A stretch of 58,816 nt of DNA from positions 1 through 58,816 of the forward strand of contig JBBQXS010000027.1 in assembly GCA_038209365.1 (NCBI GenBank). Direction: 5' to 3'. Shown here in pieces: positions 47,909-57,535 of the stretch. Under the pieces are notes generated by a model. It was not told the origin of the DNA. It searched no databases and saw only the letters and a program-made list of their open reading frames with translations. The position numbers and the translations under genes are program-made. Source of the DNA: DASQHW01 sp038209365 (GTDB lineage Bacteria > Actinomycetota > Acidimicrobiia > IMCC26256 > PALSA-610). Numbering within the stretch: the first letter of the stretch is position 1; every line of letters starts with the position of its first letter.

Positions 47909-49066
47909 TCAGTCGTTTCCTCTGCGCCCGTTTGTCGTTGCCGCAGCCGCGGCTGCGGAGCACGCGTCGAGGCCCGCGCGCAGCTCGCTCTCGCTCGGCC
48001 AGCCGAATCCGAGGCGGAAGTGCCGGTCTTCGACCTCGAACCAGTGGCCCGGTCCGACGTACGTGCCGTGCTCCTTCAGCAGCACGTCGTAGAAGCGGTC
48101 GGTGTCCACCGCGACGTCTGGCGCGAAACGCACCAGGCCGACGACTCCGCCCGAGGGCTCGACCCATTCAAAAATTTCCTGGTCTCGCATCCAGTCGCGC
48201 ACGATGCCCAGACGGGAGCGTACGTCGTCGAGGATCGGCGGGAGGATCCGCGCGCGATCCGCAAGCACTCGACCGGCGATCGCCTCGTCGAGGGTCGCGC
48301 CGCAGATGACCATCTGCTCCTTCGCCGCCAGCAGCATCTCGGCGAGGTGCGGATCGCGACACACCGCCCAACCGACGCGCAGGCCGGGCACGCCGTACGC
48401 CTTCGACATCGACGAGACGCTGATCGCTCTCGATGACAACGTCGCCGCCATCGGCAAGGGCGAACCGTGCGTCAGGTCGCGGTATGTCTCGTCGACGAGC
48501 AACACCGCGCCGGAGCGCTCTGTCGTTTCGACGAGCGCGCGCAACCGCTCGAGATCGAAGACGGTTCCTGTCGGATTGTGCGGGCAGGTCACCGAGATCA
48601 GACGCGTCACACCGGGTCGCACGAGCGATGCCACGCGCACCGGATCGAGCTGCCACGCATCGTCGTACGCAAGATCGACGATGTCGAGCTCCGCGCCGAT
48701 CGCGCGCGGTGTCTCCAGATTCGTGGCGTAGTTCGTGCGCACGACGACCGTGTGGTCGCCCGGCTCCAGCAGCGACGTCGCGGTCGCGAACAACGCGGCT
48801 GCCGCGCCGGGCGTCACGATGACGTCATCCGCGGACAGCTCTTCGCCCTGCTCGGCGATCGCCTCCCGCAGGAGCCGGTCGCCCAGGTGGTCGCCGTAGC
48901 AGAGGAGCAGCTCGTCGAGGGCAAGTCGTCCGTCGGACCCGAGATCGATTCCAAGGTCGGCGAGGCGGCGGTCCGACACCGAGCTCTCCGACAGGTTGTT
49001 GGTGATCGTGTCGTAGCCGAGCTGCTCGGGAGACTCGATCTCGATCGGCATCCGGCGATAGCGCAT
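47909..49066 (-). CDS. Aminotransferase class I/II (PLP-dependent)
   Basis: A 385-residue fold-type I PLP enzyme. The Schiff-base Lys is in SSMSKAYGVPGLRVGW, with PHNPTGTVFD for cofactor binding, LLVDETYRDL and FRLGFGW near the C-terminus providing the carboxylate-binding Arg. It resembles the MalY/PatB or alanine-type aminotransferases. The substrate is not evident. It is divergent from the YcaQ-like gene with about 45 bases between starts. Confidence 0.88.
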   Translation of the reverse strand: MRYRRMPIEIESPEQLGYDTITNNLSESSVSDRRLADLGIDLGSDGRLALDELLLCYGDHLGDRLLREAIAEQGEELSADDVIVTPGAAAALFATATSLLEPGDHTVVVRTNYATNLETPRAIGAELDIVDLAYDDAWQLDPVRVASLVRPGVTRLISVTCPHNPTGTVFDLERLRALVETTERSGAVLLVDETYRDLTHGSPLPMAATLSSRAISVSSMSKAYGVPGLRVGWAVCRDPHLAEMLLAAKEQMVICGATLDEAIAGRVLADRARILPPILDDVRSRLGIVRDWMRDQEIFEWVEPSGGVVGLVRFAPDVAVDTDRFYDVLLKEHGTYVGPGHWFEVEDRHFRLGFGWPSESELRAGLDACSAAAAAATTNGRRGND

Positions 49067-49111
49067 GACGCAAGCATCGCAGCCCGACGAGTCCTCTTAG
49101 GATCCGCCGAC

Positions 49112-50329
49112 GTGCGTCGCGGCGGCGAGTTGTCGAGTCAGGAAGCGCGATGGCTGGCGATCGACGCGCAGGGCCTCGGTCGGCCGCGACCGAGCGGCCC
49201 GGTGGGGCGACGTCACCTCCGAAGGGCGATCGGCGGCGCGGGGCTCCTGCAGCTCGATGCCGTCAACGTGCTCGCGCGCACGCAGTTCCTCGTGTTGTTC
49301 AGCCGGCTGGGCGCGTACGACGTCGCCCGTCTGCACGACATGAGCGGGCCGGGCGGCGAGCTCTTCGAATACTGGGGGCGGATGGCATCGCTTCTCCCGA
49401 CGGCTCATCAACCGCTGTTCCGATGGCGAATGGAGCAACACGGACCGTACGGCGACGGCCCCACGTACGTGGCTCGGCGGCAGGTGTGGCAAGAAGCGCA
49501 CGCCGGCTACATCGCTGCGGTTCTCCGAGAAGTCCGCGACCGCGGCCCTCTGCGCGCATCACAACTGAGCGACCCTCGCCGAAGGGACGGCGAATGGTGG
49601 GACAGGCGCAGCGTCGGTCGTCAGGCATTGGAATATCTCTTCACAAAGGGCGAGCTCGCGGCGTGGCGCACGGAAGGCTTCGAACGCGTCTACGACCTTC
49701 CCGAGCGCGTGATCCCCGAAGCCGTCCTGTCGCAGCCGACGCCGCCGGTCGACGAGGCGCACCGCCGGTTGCTCGAGCTGGCCGCGCGATCGCTCGGCGT
49801 GGCGACGATCAGCGATCTCGCGGGCTACTACCTCGTCAAGCAGAGGGCCGCGAAAGCAAGGGTCTCGGAGCTCGTCGACGCGGGCGAGCTCGTCGAGGTC
49901 GCCGTCGAAGGCTGGCGCGACGCCGGCTACATGCTCCCGAACGTCCGGCTCCGCCGACCGACGCGACAGCACGCCACGCTGTTGTCGCCGTTCGACTCGC
50001 TCATCTGGGAGCGAAACCGGACCCGCCGGTTGTTCGGGTTCGACTACCGCATCGAGGTGTACACGCCCGCGCCGGATCGAAAATACGGCTATTTCGTCTT
50101 GCCCCTCTTGCTCGGCGACCAACTCGTGGCGCGACTCGACCTCAAGGCCGACCGGAAGACCTCGACGCTACGAGTGGTGAGCGCCTTCATCGAGCCCGGA
50201 GCCGATCCGGACGACGTCGCGGTCGCCGCCGCGACCGAGCTCGACGCGCTGCGCGCATGGCTCCGCCTGCGCGGCATGAGCATCGAGCGCCGAGGAAACT
50301 TCGCAACGCGCCTCCGCCGCGTGACCTGA
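49112..50329 (+). CDS. YcaQ-like winged-helix DNA glycosylase
   Basis: A 405-residue HTH_42-type protein like the interstrand-crosslink DNA glycosylase YcaQ/AlkX. Features are LLQLDAVNVLARTQFLVLFSRLG split over two helices, the QxQ-like QLDAV, YEYW-type ELFEYWGRMASLLP, and the C-terminal LLSPFDSLIWERNRTRRLFGFDYRIEVY. In E. coli YcaQ unhooks crosslinks. A GTG at 49112 starts it. It is followed after about 20 bases by DNA polymerase IV, so the pair looks like a DNA damage-tolerance unit. Confidence 0.85.
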   Translation: MRRGGELSSQEARWLAIDAQGLGRPRPSGPVGRRHLRRAIGGAGLLQLDAVNVLARTQFLVLFSRLGAYDVARLHDMSGPGGELFEYWGRMASLLPTAHQPLFRWRMEQHGPYGDGPTYVARRQVWQEAHAGYIAAVLREVRDRGPLRASQLSDPRRRDGEWWDRRSVGRQALEYLFTKGELAAWRTEGFERVYDLPERVIPEAVLSQPTPPVDEAHRRLLELAARSLGVATISDLAGYYLVKQRAAKARVSELVDAGELVEVAVEGWRDAGYMLPNVRLRRPTRQHATLLSPFDSLIWERNRTRRLFGFDYRIEVYTPAPDRKYGYFVLPLLLGDQLVARLDLKADRKTSTLRVVSAFIEPGADPDDVAVAAATELDALRAWLRLRGMSIERRGNFATRLRRVT

Positions 50330-50349
50330 GCCCGCCACTGTGCGAACAT

Positions 50350-51555
50350 GTGTTCGTGTCCGGTGCGTCCGCTGAGGCGACGATCCTGCATGCCGACCTC
50401 GATGCGTTCTACGCCTCGGTCGAGCAGCGAGACGATCCTCGCCTCCGCGGCCGCCCGGTGATCGTCGGCGCGGGTGTCGTGCTCGCGGCCAGCTACGAGG
50501 CCAAGGCGTGCGGTATCCGCACCGCGATGGGTGGCGTGCAGGCCCGCCGGATGTGCCCGCACGCGATCGTCGTCGAGCCTCGGATGTCGGTCTATGCCGA
50601 AGCGAGCAAGGCGGTGTTCGAGGTCTTCGAAGACACGACGCCGTTGGTCGAGGGACTTTCGATCGACGAGGCCTTCCTCGATGTCGGCGGACTGCGCAGG
50701 GTGTCGGGCGCGCCGGCCGAGATCGCGGTGCGTTTGAGACGCGACGTGCTCGAGCGCGTCGGGTTGGTGATCACCGTCGGCGTTGCTCGGACCAAGTTCC
50801 TCGCCAAGGTGGCGAGTGGCGTTGCCAAGCCCGACGGCCTGCTCGTCGTACCCCCGGATCACGAGCTCGACTTTCTCCACCCGCTCCCTGTCGAACGGCT
50901 CTGGGGTATCGGGGCGGTGACGGCCGACAAGCTCCATGCCCGGGGCATCAGGACGGTCGGCGAGGTCGCGCAGCTCGCCGAAGCGGCGCTCGTTGCAATG
51001 CTGGGTCGCGCGTCCGGCCGTCACCTGCATGCTCTCGCGCACAATCGTGATCCGCGGCCGGTGCAGGTCGGTCGGCGCCGCCGGTCGGTCGGCGCGCAGC
51101 GCGCGCTTGGCCGGGCGCGCCACTCGCACGAGGACGTCGACGCAGCCGTGGTCGAGCTGGTCGACCGCGTCACTCGCCGAATGCGCGCCGCCGGGCGTGC
51201 CGGACGCACGATCGTGTTGCGCTTGCGTTTCGACGACTTCTCGCGTGCCACGCGCTCGCACACACTCCTTCGGGCGACTGCCGAGACCCACGCGATCCTC
51301 GCGACCGCCAGAGGCTTGCTGGCGACGGCGACACCGATGATCGAGCAAAACGGTCTGACGCTCGTCGGCGTCTCGGTCGGCAATCTCGATGATTGCGGCA
51401 CGATCCAGCTCCCGCTGCCGTTCCATCGCCAGTCGGGCGACGCGCTCGACGCGGCGCTCGACGGCGTGCGCGACCGGTTCGGAACCGCGGCGGTCAGTCG
51501 GGCCGTGTTGCTCGGGCGCGATCCCGGCATGTCGGTACCGCTGCTTCCGGACTAG
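50350..51555 (+). CDS. dinB: DNA polymerase IV (Y-family)
   Basis: A 401-residue translesion polymerase with the N-terminal catalytic Asp in ILHADLDAFYASVEQ, steric-gate aromatic in that motif, and the second acidic pair in LSIDEAFLDV. Further regions are ITVGVARTKFLAKVAS and LWGIGAVTADKL (helix-hairpin-helix), and a little-finger domain with SVGAQRALGRA. The typical C-terminal beta-clamp motif may be IQLPLPF. I used GTG 50350; a GTG at 50356 is equally plausible. It follows the YcaQ-like gene closely. Confidence 0.92.
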   Translation: MFVSGASAEATILHADLDAFYASVEQRDDPRLRGRPVIVGAGVVLAASYEAKACGIRTAMGGVQARRMCPHAIVVEPRMSVYAEASKAVFEVFEDTTPLVEGLSIDEAFLDVGGLRRVSGAPAEIAVRLRRDVLERVGLVITVGVARTKFLAKVASGVAKPDGLLVVPPDHELDFLHPLPVERLWGIGAVTADKLHARGIRTVGEVAQLAEAALVAMLGRASGRHLHALAHNRDPRPVQVGRRRRSVGAQRALGRARHSHEDVDAAVVELVDRVTRRMRAAGRAGRTIVLRLRFDDFSRATRSHTLLRATAETHAILATARGLLATATPMIEQNGLTLVGVSVGNLDDCGTIQLPLPFHRQSGDALDAALDGVRDRFGTAAVSRAVLLGRDPGMSVPLLPD

Positions 51556-51591
51556 AGGCAGCTTCTGCGGGAAGCGGCGTACGCTTCGCCC

Positions 51592-54500
51592 GTGCAATCC
51601 GGCGGGGCGTCGCTGCCAACGGGCGTCGTGACGTTCTTGCTCACGGATGTCGAAGCGTCGACGAGCCTCTGGGAGCAGAATGCCGCGGCGATGTCGCGGG
51701 CACTACAGCGACACGACGCGATGATCGACGCCGCGGTCAGCGCGGCCGGCGGCAAGGTGCTGAAGGCGCGCGGCGAGGGAGACAGCACGTTTTCGGTGTT
51801 CACGCGTCCGACCGAGGCCGTGCGAGCTGCGCTGGCGGCGCGACGCGCGCTCGAGGGGGAGAACTGGCCCGAAGGCGTCCGACTCGAGGTGCGATTCGCG
51901 ATCCACATGGGCGAGGTCGAGGCGCGTGACGGTGACTATTACGGCACCGCCGTCAATCGGGCCGCCCGCATACGTTCGCTCGCGGTCGGTGGGCAGATCC
52001 TCGTGTCGCAAGCGGTCGCCGAGGTCGTTGTCGACCACCTGCCCGACGACGCGTCGATGGTCGAGCTCGGTGAGCAGCAGCTACGCGGTCTGAGCAGGCC
52101 CGAGCGGATCCGAGCGCTCGTCGATGCAGCCCGGCCGGTGCGCGAAGCGATCGGCGGGCTCTGTCCGTACAAAGGACTGCTCGCGTTTCAACCGGAGGAC
52201 GACGACATCTTCTTCGGCCGCGAGGCGCAGAGCGCAGATCTCCTCAGCCGATTGCTCGACCGGGGGCTCCTCGTGGTCGTCGTCGGCGCGTCGGGGAGCG
52301 GGAAGTCCTCGCTCGTGCGCGCAGGAGTGCTGGCGGCTCTTCGACGCGGCGAAGTGCCCGGGAGTGCGTCGTGGTCAGTCGCGATCATGACGCCGGGCGA
52401 GAACCCCGCGACGCGGCTCGCGACCGAGCTCGCGCGCGCCGATGGCACAGACGCGCCCCGCGTCGTCGTCGCGGTCGACCAGATGGAGGAGCTGTTCACC
52501 GCGTGCCGCGATCCGACGGAGCGTGAACGTTTTGTCGGCATGCTGCTCGACGCGATCACCAACGGCAACGGTTCGGTGATGGCGGTCGGCGCGCTGCGCG
52601 CAGACTTCTACGGGCATTGTGCGACGATCCCGCGTCTCGCGGCCGCGCTGTCGGATGCCAACGTGCTGCTCGGTCCGATGGGCGAGGGCGAGCTCCGGCG
52701 CGCGATCGAGGCACCCGCCGAGGTCGCCGGGCTCCGACTGGAGCCTGGTCTCGTCGACGTGGTCCTTCGCGACCTCGCACGAGAGCCCGGATCATTGCCG
52801 TTGCTCTCGCACGCATTGTTGGAGACGTGGCGTCGTCGCACCGGCCGAACCTTGACGCTCGTCGGTTACCACGACTCGGGCGGGGTGCGCGGCGCCATCG
52901 CCCATACCGCCGAATCGGTGTGGACCGAAGCCTTGAGCGAACGCGAACGACCCGTCGCGCGCCGCATCTTCCTGCGGCTCACCGAGTTGGGCGAAGGCAC
53001 CGAGGACACACGCCGGCGCGTGACGCACACCGAACTCGTGTCTGGTGCAGATGCCGGGGAGGTGGACGACGTCGTGCGTCTGCTCGCCGACCGCAGGTTG
53101 ATCACCGTCGACGACGACACCGTAGAGGTCGCGCATGAGGCCTTGATCCGCGAGTGGCCGCGGCTGCGTACGTGGTTGGACGACGATCGCGAAGGGTTGC
53201 GCACGCACCGGCATCTGACGCACGCAGCCGAGGACTGGAACGCACTCGGACGTGACGCCAGCGAGCTCTATCGAGGTCCGCGCCTGCAGGCAACGCGCGA
53301 CTGGCTCGCGCGCGACGCGACCGCGCAGCTGAACGAGCTCGAGGCGGCGTTCGTCGACGCAAGCGAGGAACAGGAACGCGCTGCGATCGCCGCCGAGGAG
53401 GAACGCGCCGCCGCACGCGAGCGCGCCAATCGTCGTCTGCGGATGTTGCTCGTCGCAGCGGCGGTCGCGCTCGTCATCGCGATCGTCACCGGCGTCATTG
53501 CGGTCACGCAGCGAAGTCGCGCCGACCGTCAGGCGAGCCGCGCACGCGCGACCTCGGTGAACGCGGAAGTCGATCGCGCGGTCGCCGAAGTTCCCCGCCT
53601 TCTCGAACGCGACCGTAGCCTCGCGTTGCTGCTTGCAGTCCAGGCCCAGCGCATCCGCGCCGGTGCGCCGACGAAGGGCGCGCTCTTCGCCGGTCTGGTC
53701 AGCGAACCCCGCTTGCGGGCCACGCTGTGGGGCGGCCATGGCGGCTACTCGTGGCTCGCGCCGTTCCCGGATGGCACGCGGGTGGCGGCACTCGGCCGGG
53801 ATGGCGGCGACGTGTGGGATCTCGGGACGCGCAAGAAGATCGGCTCGTTTGACGCGCCACCGCCGGGGCGGGGTATCTCGGTGAGCCCCGACGGCTCGCT
53901 CATCGCGGCCGGGAGCCGCAACGGTGAGGTCGGGTTCTGGGACGCCATCACATTGCAGCCGGTCGGCGAGCGCATCGACGCCGGTGCGCCGGTCACCGAC
54001 GTTGCGTTCATGCCCGACGGCAAGCGACTCGCGGTCGCGGTCGGGAGGGTCGAGAGCTCAGCCGCGATCACTGCGGCGACCACGACGCGGCTTTGGGACG
54101 TACAGACGCGTCAGCGGTCGGGGGTTGCGCTTGCTGGCCACACCTTGTCCGTCAATGCCTTGGCCGTGAGTCCCGACCGCAAGATGGTCGCGGCCGGCGA
54201 CAACGAAGGTCGCATCGTGTTCCACGACCCGTCGACGGGCGCGCGAGTTGGGTCGGCGGTTCAGCTCGATCGCGCCGAAGGAATCCTGGAGGTCTCGTTT
54301 TCTCCCGATGGGAGGCATCTCGGCGTCGGCACCTTCGGTCGTAGCGGGCTCGGACACGGACACGTGATCGACGTCGCCGCCCGTCGACCGGTTGCACAGG
54401 TCGGAACGGCGAGCCTCGTGAACGTGGATTTCAGCGCCGACGGCAAGCAGTTCTTCACGTCGGGGGAAACCGTCGACGTATGGGACACCGAGAGCTGGCA

Positions 54501-55674
54501 AAAGACCAACACGCGACCGATCAAGACCCTGCACGGGCCCGCGCAGGTACTGGGCACGCGCGCGTCCGGTCTCGTGCTCAGTGGCTTCGACGGGACGCTG
54601 ACCATGTGGGACCCGGACGGCTTCCCCACGATCGCGCGTGTGCTCGCGGGGGCGGCCCCTGCAGGAGGGCCGTTCAGCCCCGACGGCGCGTGGCTCGCCA
54701 TCTCCAGCACCGACGACACGATTGCCCTCTACCGCACGCGGGACTTCGCGCCCGTCCGGACGTTCTCGATCCGGGGTGCCGGACAACGCGGCCTGCTCGA
54801 TGGGCCGACGCCGGTCGCGTTCAGTCCCGATTCGCGCGTGATGGCGATCGGCGACCGGATGGGTGAGGTGCAGCTGTTCGACACCAGCTCGCAACGGGCG
54901 CTCGGTCGGCCGATCCGCGCCGATACCCATTCACTCACAGCAGTGACGTTCAACCCGGACGGCCGGTCGCTCGTCACGACGAGTAACTCGAACGATGTCA
55001 ACGGCGTGCACGTGGTCGATGTCACAACCCGGCGCGTGTCCGCGCTCGACCCGCCCGTGCCCTTCGCACTGGCGGCAACGTTCCGGCCCGACGGCACGGA
55101 GCTCGTGATCACGGTCGGCGTGGGCGGCGCGTTCCGCTATCCGGTGACCGACGGAACAATCGGGAGCGGGTCCCTGCTGACCGTCGCGGGAGCGCTCCCG
55201 GAGTCGGCCGCGTTCAGCCCCGACGGAACGCTGCTGGCGATCGGCCGAACCGACGGCACGTTGTCGTTCCTCGACACGGCGACTGGAGAGCAGGTGGGAA
55301 GCACCGTTCCCATCTCGTCGGGTCTCCTCGCGACGATCAGCTGGAGCACCGACGGCCAGTTGGTCGTCGTGCAGGACGTCAATGCCGAGAACTCTCTGGT
55401 CGATGTCGGGCAACGGGCGCGCATCGGCGAGCCGGTCCCCGGTGTCGGGCCCGCGATCTTCGGCTTCCCCGCGTTCGCGCCCGACGGGAAGTCGATGGTG
55501 CTGCCCGGACCACGAGGCACGACCATCTGGAACCTCGACGTGGCGGACTGGCCCGCAAATGCATGCACGATCGCCGGCCGCGACCTCACGCAGGTCGAGT
55601 GGAGGACCTACTTCGCATCGAGCGGCGCGTACCGCCCGACCTGCGCGTCTACGGCGATGCCGGCTCGCAAGTGA
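51592..55674 (+). CDS. Adenylate/guanylate cyclase-STAND NTPase-beta-propeller protein
   Basis: A 1,360-residue protein. Residues about 10-180 are a class III nucleotidyl cyclase with metal Asp19 (LLTDVEAST) and Asp64 (ARGEGD), and Asn122/Arg126 (AVNRAARIRS) for catalysis. Residues about 190-540 are a novel-STAND type NTPase with Walker A GASGSGKSS (232-240) and Walker B VVVAVDQMEE (Asp296). One transmembrane helix lies at about 617-639 and a coiled coil precedes it. The rest is WD40-like repeats with FSPDG motifs. With both ends one helix apart, the propeller probably lies outside the membrane and senses a signal. The GTG at 51592 is used. Confidence 0.88.
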   Translation: MQSGGASLPTGVVTFLLTDVEASTSLWEQNAAAMSRALQRHDAMIDAAVSAAGGKVLKARGEGDSTFSVFTRPTEAVRAALAARRALEGENWPEGVRLEVRFAIHMGEVEARDGDYYGTAVNRAARIRSLAVGGQILVSQAVAEVVVDHLPDDASMVELGEQQLRGLSRPERIRALVDAARPVREAIGGLCPYKGLLAFQPEDDDIFFGREAQSADLLSRLLDRGLLVVVVGASGSGKSSLVRAGVLAALRRGEVPGSASWSVAIMTPGENPATRLATELARADGTDAPRVVVAVDQMEELFTACRDPTERERFVGMLLDAITNGNGSVMAVGALRADFYGHCATIPRLAAALSDANVLLGPMGEGELRRAIEAPAEVAGLRLEPGLVDVVLRDLAREPGSLPLLSHALLETWRRRTGRTLTLVGYHDSGGVRGAIAHTAESVWTEALSERERPVARRIFLRLTELGEGTEDTRRRVTHTELVSGADAGEVDDVVRLLADRRLITVDDDTVEVAHEALIREWPRLRTWLDDDREGLRTHRHLTHAAEDWNALGRDASELYRGPRLQATRDWLARDATAQLNELEAAFVDASEEQERAAIAAEEERAAARERANRRLRMLLVAAAVALVIAIVTGVIAVTQRSRADRQASRARATSVNAEVDRAVAEVPRLLERDRSLALLLAVQAQRIRAGAPTKGALFAGLVSEPRLRATLWGGHGGYSWLAPFPDGTRVAALGRDGGDVWDLGTRKKIGSFDAPPPGRGISVSPDGSLIAAGSRNGEVGFWDAITLQPVGERIDAGAPVTDVAFMPDGKRLAVAVGRVESSAAITAATTTRLWDVQTRQRSGVALAGHTLSVNALAVSPDRKMVAAGDNEGRIVFHDPSTGARVGSAVQLDRAEGILEVSFSPDGRHLGVGTFGRSGLGHGHVIDVAARRPVAQVGTASLVNVDFSADGKQFFTSGETVDVWDTESWQKTNTRPIKTLHGPAQVLGTRASGLVLSGFDGTLTMWDPDGFPTIARVLAGAAPAGGPFSPDGAWLAISSTDDTIALYRTRDFAPVRTFSIRGAGQRGLLDGPTPVAFSPDSRVMAIGDRMGEVQLFDTSSQRALGRPIRADTHSLTAVTFNPDGRSLVTTSNSNDVNGVHVVDVTTRRVSALDPPVPFALAATFRPDGTELVITVGVGGAFRYPVTDGTIGSGSLLTVAGALPESAAFSPDGTLLAIGRTDGTLSFLDTATGEQVGSTVPISSGLLATISWSTDGQLVVVQDVNAENSLVDVGQRARIGEPVPGVGPAIFGFPAFAPDGKSMVLPGPRGTTIWNLDVADWPANACTIAGRDLTQVEWRTYFASSGAYRPTCASTAMPARK

Positions 55675-56692
55675 CGGCGTCGACCGCGATGTCCGCGAAC
55701 GGCCCGCAGACGTTGGGCACCAACCAGACATGAAGCGACGGCGCCTGTACAACGGGCAGGCTCCCGATTTCGCACGTGCCGTCCGTGAAGCGCAGCGAGA
55801 AGACGCTGCCCGCCAGGCAGAGGTCGCGAGTGCGCCAGGTGGTCAACGCGCCTGCGATGTCGGGTACGTCGGCCATCGTCTTGGTCGGCTCCAGGATGTA
55901 CGCCGCCGCGACGACCTTGGCCGCGCCGGTCGCGTCCCGCTGCAGGACGATCGACTCGATGTGGGGGAGGTCGAGCTCGAGCCCGTCGGATAGATACGAG
56001 GGGTTGACGTATGTCTGGAAACCGTTGGCGTCGGTGTCGCCGATCCACACGTACCCGGCGTCCAGCACCGATTGCTCCGTCGGGAACCGGCTCATCGCAT
56101 AGGCGGTGGTATCGATCAAGGTCTGCGCGGCAGTGCGCTGCGCGGGCGTGAGCCGGGAATCGTCGAGCGAGATGATCGGGCTCGGGACGGGGCTGCCAAC
56201 CGTCGTCGTAGTCGTCGTCGACGTGGAGAAGCCGATCGGAGACTTCGGGGGCAACGTCGCTTCGGGTGCGCTGAGCAGTCCCTGGGTCATCGGGGTTTGG
56301 ATCGGCGCGCCGGCAACGGCAACGCGGGGGCGGTTGCCGCGGGATGCCTTCTGCGGGGTATCGCCGGCCTTCGGTTTCGCAGCCGACGCGGCGGCGTTCC
56401 TGCGGTTGCCGTTCGCGTTGCCGCTGTCGCTGCCGTTGGCGCTGAACGCGCCGCCGCTGTAGTAGTCCGGCGCGCGCGAGGCGATCTCTTGCAGCATCTT
56501 CGCGTAGTCGCTGGCCGGCGCGGCAACGTCGTTCTGCGTCGGTGCGACGGGAGCGACGGCGGATCGACGGTCGGAACCCGAAACGATGAGCGCGAACGCG
56601 CCGGCCCACACGCCCAGCGACAAGAGGACGATCGCGAGGTTGCGCAGCCGGTCAGCGGCCTTTCGACGTCTGTGGTTCGTGCTCAATCGCAA
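55649..56692 (-). CDS. Membrane-anchored protein with Ser/Thr-rich linker
   Basis: A protein of up to 347 residues that I do not recognise. A basic N-terminus is followed by one hydrophobic helix (NLAIVLLSLGVWAGAFALIV), a low-complexity region with a run of threonines, and a compact C-terminal domain of about 190 residues with two or three cysteines. The start is uncertain; TTG 56692 is the longest option, as no ATG or GTG is near. Its last 26 bases overlap the cyclase gene on the other strand. Probably exported and anchored. Confidence 0.65.
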   Translation of the reverse strand: MRLSTNHRRRKAADRLRNLAIVLLSLGVWAGAFALIVSGSDRRSAVAPVAPTQNDVAAPASDYAKMLQEIASRAPDYYSGGAFSANGSDSGNANGNRRNAAASAAKPKAGDTPQKASRGNRPRVAVAGAPIQTPMTQGLLSAPEATLPPKSPIGFSTSTTTTTTVGSPVPSPIISLDDSRLTPAQRTAAQTLIDTTAYAMSRFPTEQSVLDAGYVWIGDTDANGFQTYVNPSYLSDGLELDLPHIESIVLQRDATGAAKVVAAAYILEPTKTMADVPDIAGALTTWRTRDLCLAGSVFSLRFTDGTCEIGSLPVVQAPSLHVWLVPNVCGPFADIAVDAVTCEPASP

Positions 56693-56917
56693 GGGCTACA
56701 CACCAGCTAGGCCAACCGTGCCACGCGCATTCGGGGGAGCTTCAGAAGGCCGCATCCCCACGAGTGCAAGTCCCTTTCCCATGCCCACCTCACGGTCGGC
56801 TCAACCTCCACCGCGGGCAGGCACCACCGCTCGAACCCGCTTCCGGGGCCCAAGCATCGCACGCAGGTGCGACCGTGGCCGGACAATGCGAACTTTTGAC
56901 GCTTTCGGCGCGGCGGC

Positions 56918-56960
56918 TTGACGTACCTATCATCGATAGGTATTTAGCTATCGATGATAG
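56918..56960 (+). promoter_or_regulatory. Leaderless promoter with TetR operators
   Basis: TTGACG (56918-56923) and TATTTA (56941-56946) are separated by exactly 17 bases. The spacer holds a perfect 17-bp palindrome, ACCTATCATCGATAGGT (56925-56941). A second palindrome, CTATCGATGATAG (56948-56960), is its inverted copy and contains the ATG at 56954. Transcription would begin about 6-8 bases after the -10, at or next to this ATG, giving a leaderless message. Confidence 0.72.
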
Positions 56961-57535
56961 GGAAAGTGGCCCGGCGGCGGGAGGAGCGGGTGGCGTCGAT
57001 CGTCGCCGCCGCGTGGACGCTGGCTCGTCGACACGGCATCGGTGGTGTGTCACTCCATGCGCTGGCCCGTGAGGTCGGAATCCGCCAACCGTCGCTGTAC
57101 GCGTACTTCGACTCGAAGCATGCGCTGTACGACGCGATGTTCGCCGACGGAAACCGCCAGCTGCTCGCCCGGCTCGACCAGGTCGAGCTCCCGCGCGATC
57201 GCCGCGCGGCGGTGAAGGCGTTCATGCGCGCGCTCGTCGACTTTGCTGTCGAAGATCCGGCCCGCCACGTGCTCTTGTTCCAGCGCCAGATCCCCGGCTT
57301 CGAACCATCCGCCGCGTCGTACGAGCACGCGCAGACCGTGTTGCGACGAGCGATCGAGTTGCTGCACGCCGCGGGTCTCGAGTCGCAAGCCGACATCGAC
57401 TGCTTCGTTGCCATGGTGGCCGGCCTCGTCGACGCGCAGATCAGCAACGACCCCGACGGGGATCGCTGGACCCGTCATCTCGAACGACTCACGGACATGT
57501 ACCTCGATGAACCGAAACGAAGGAGACGTCGATGA
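56954..57535 (+). CDS. TetR/AcrR-family regulator
   Basis: A 193-residue regulator with a TetR helix-turn-helix (VSLHALAREVGIRQPSLYAY, around residues 32-51) followed by FDSKHALYDAM. The C-terminal region resembles MDMPI-linked TetR proteins only by context. The ATG at 56954 lies inside its presumed operator; no ribosome binding site is seen upstream, consistent with a leaderless transcript. A GTG at 56966 is a possible alternative start. Its stop overlaps the ATG of the downstream MDMPI gene (ATGA). Confidence 0.88.
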   Translation: MIGKVARRREERVASIVAAAWTLARRHGIGGVSLHALAREVGIRQPSLYAYFDSKHALYDAMFADGNRQLLARLDQVELPRDRRAAVKAFMRALVDFAVEDPARHVLLFQRQIPGFEPSAASYEHAQTVLRRAIELLHAAGLESQADIDCFVAMVAGLVDAQISNDPDGDRWTRHLERLTDMYLDEPKRRRRR

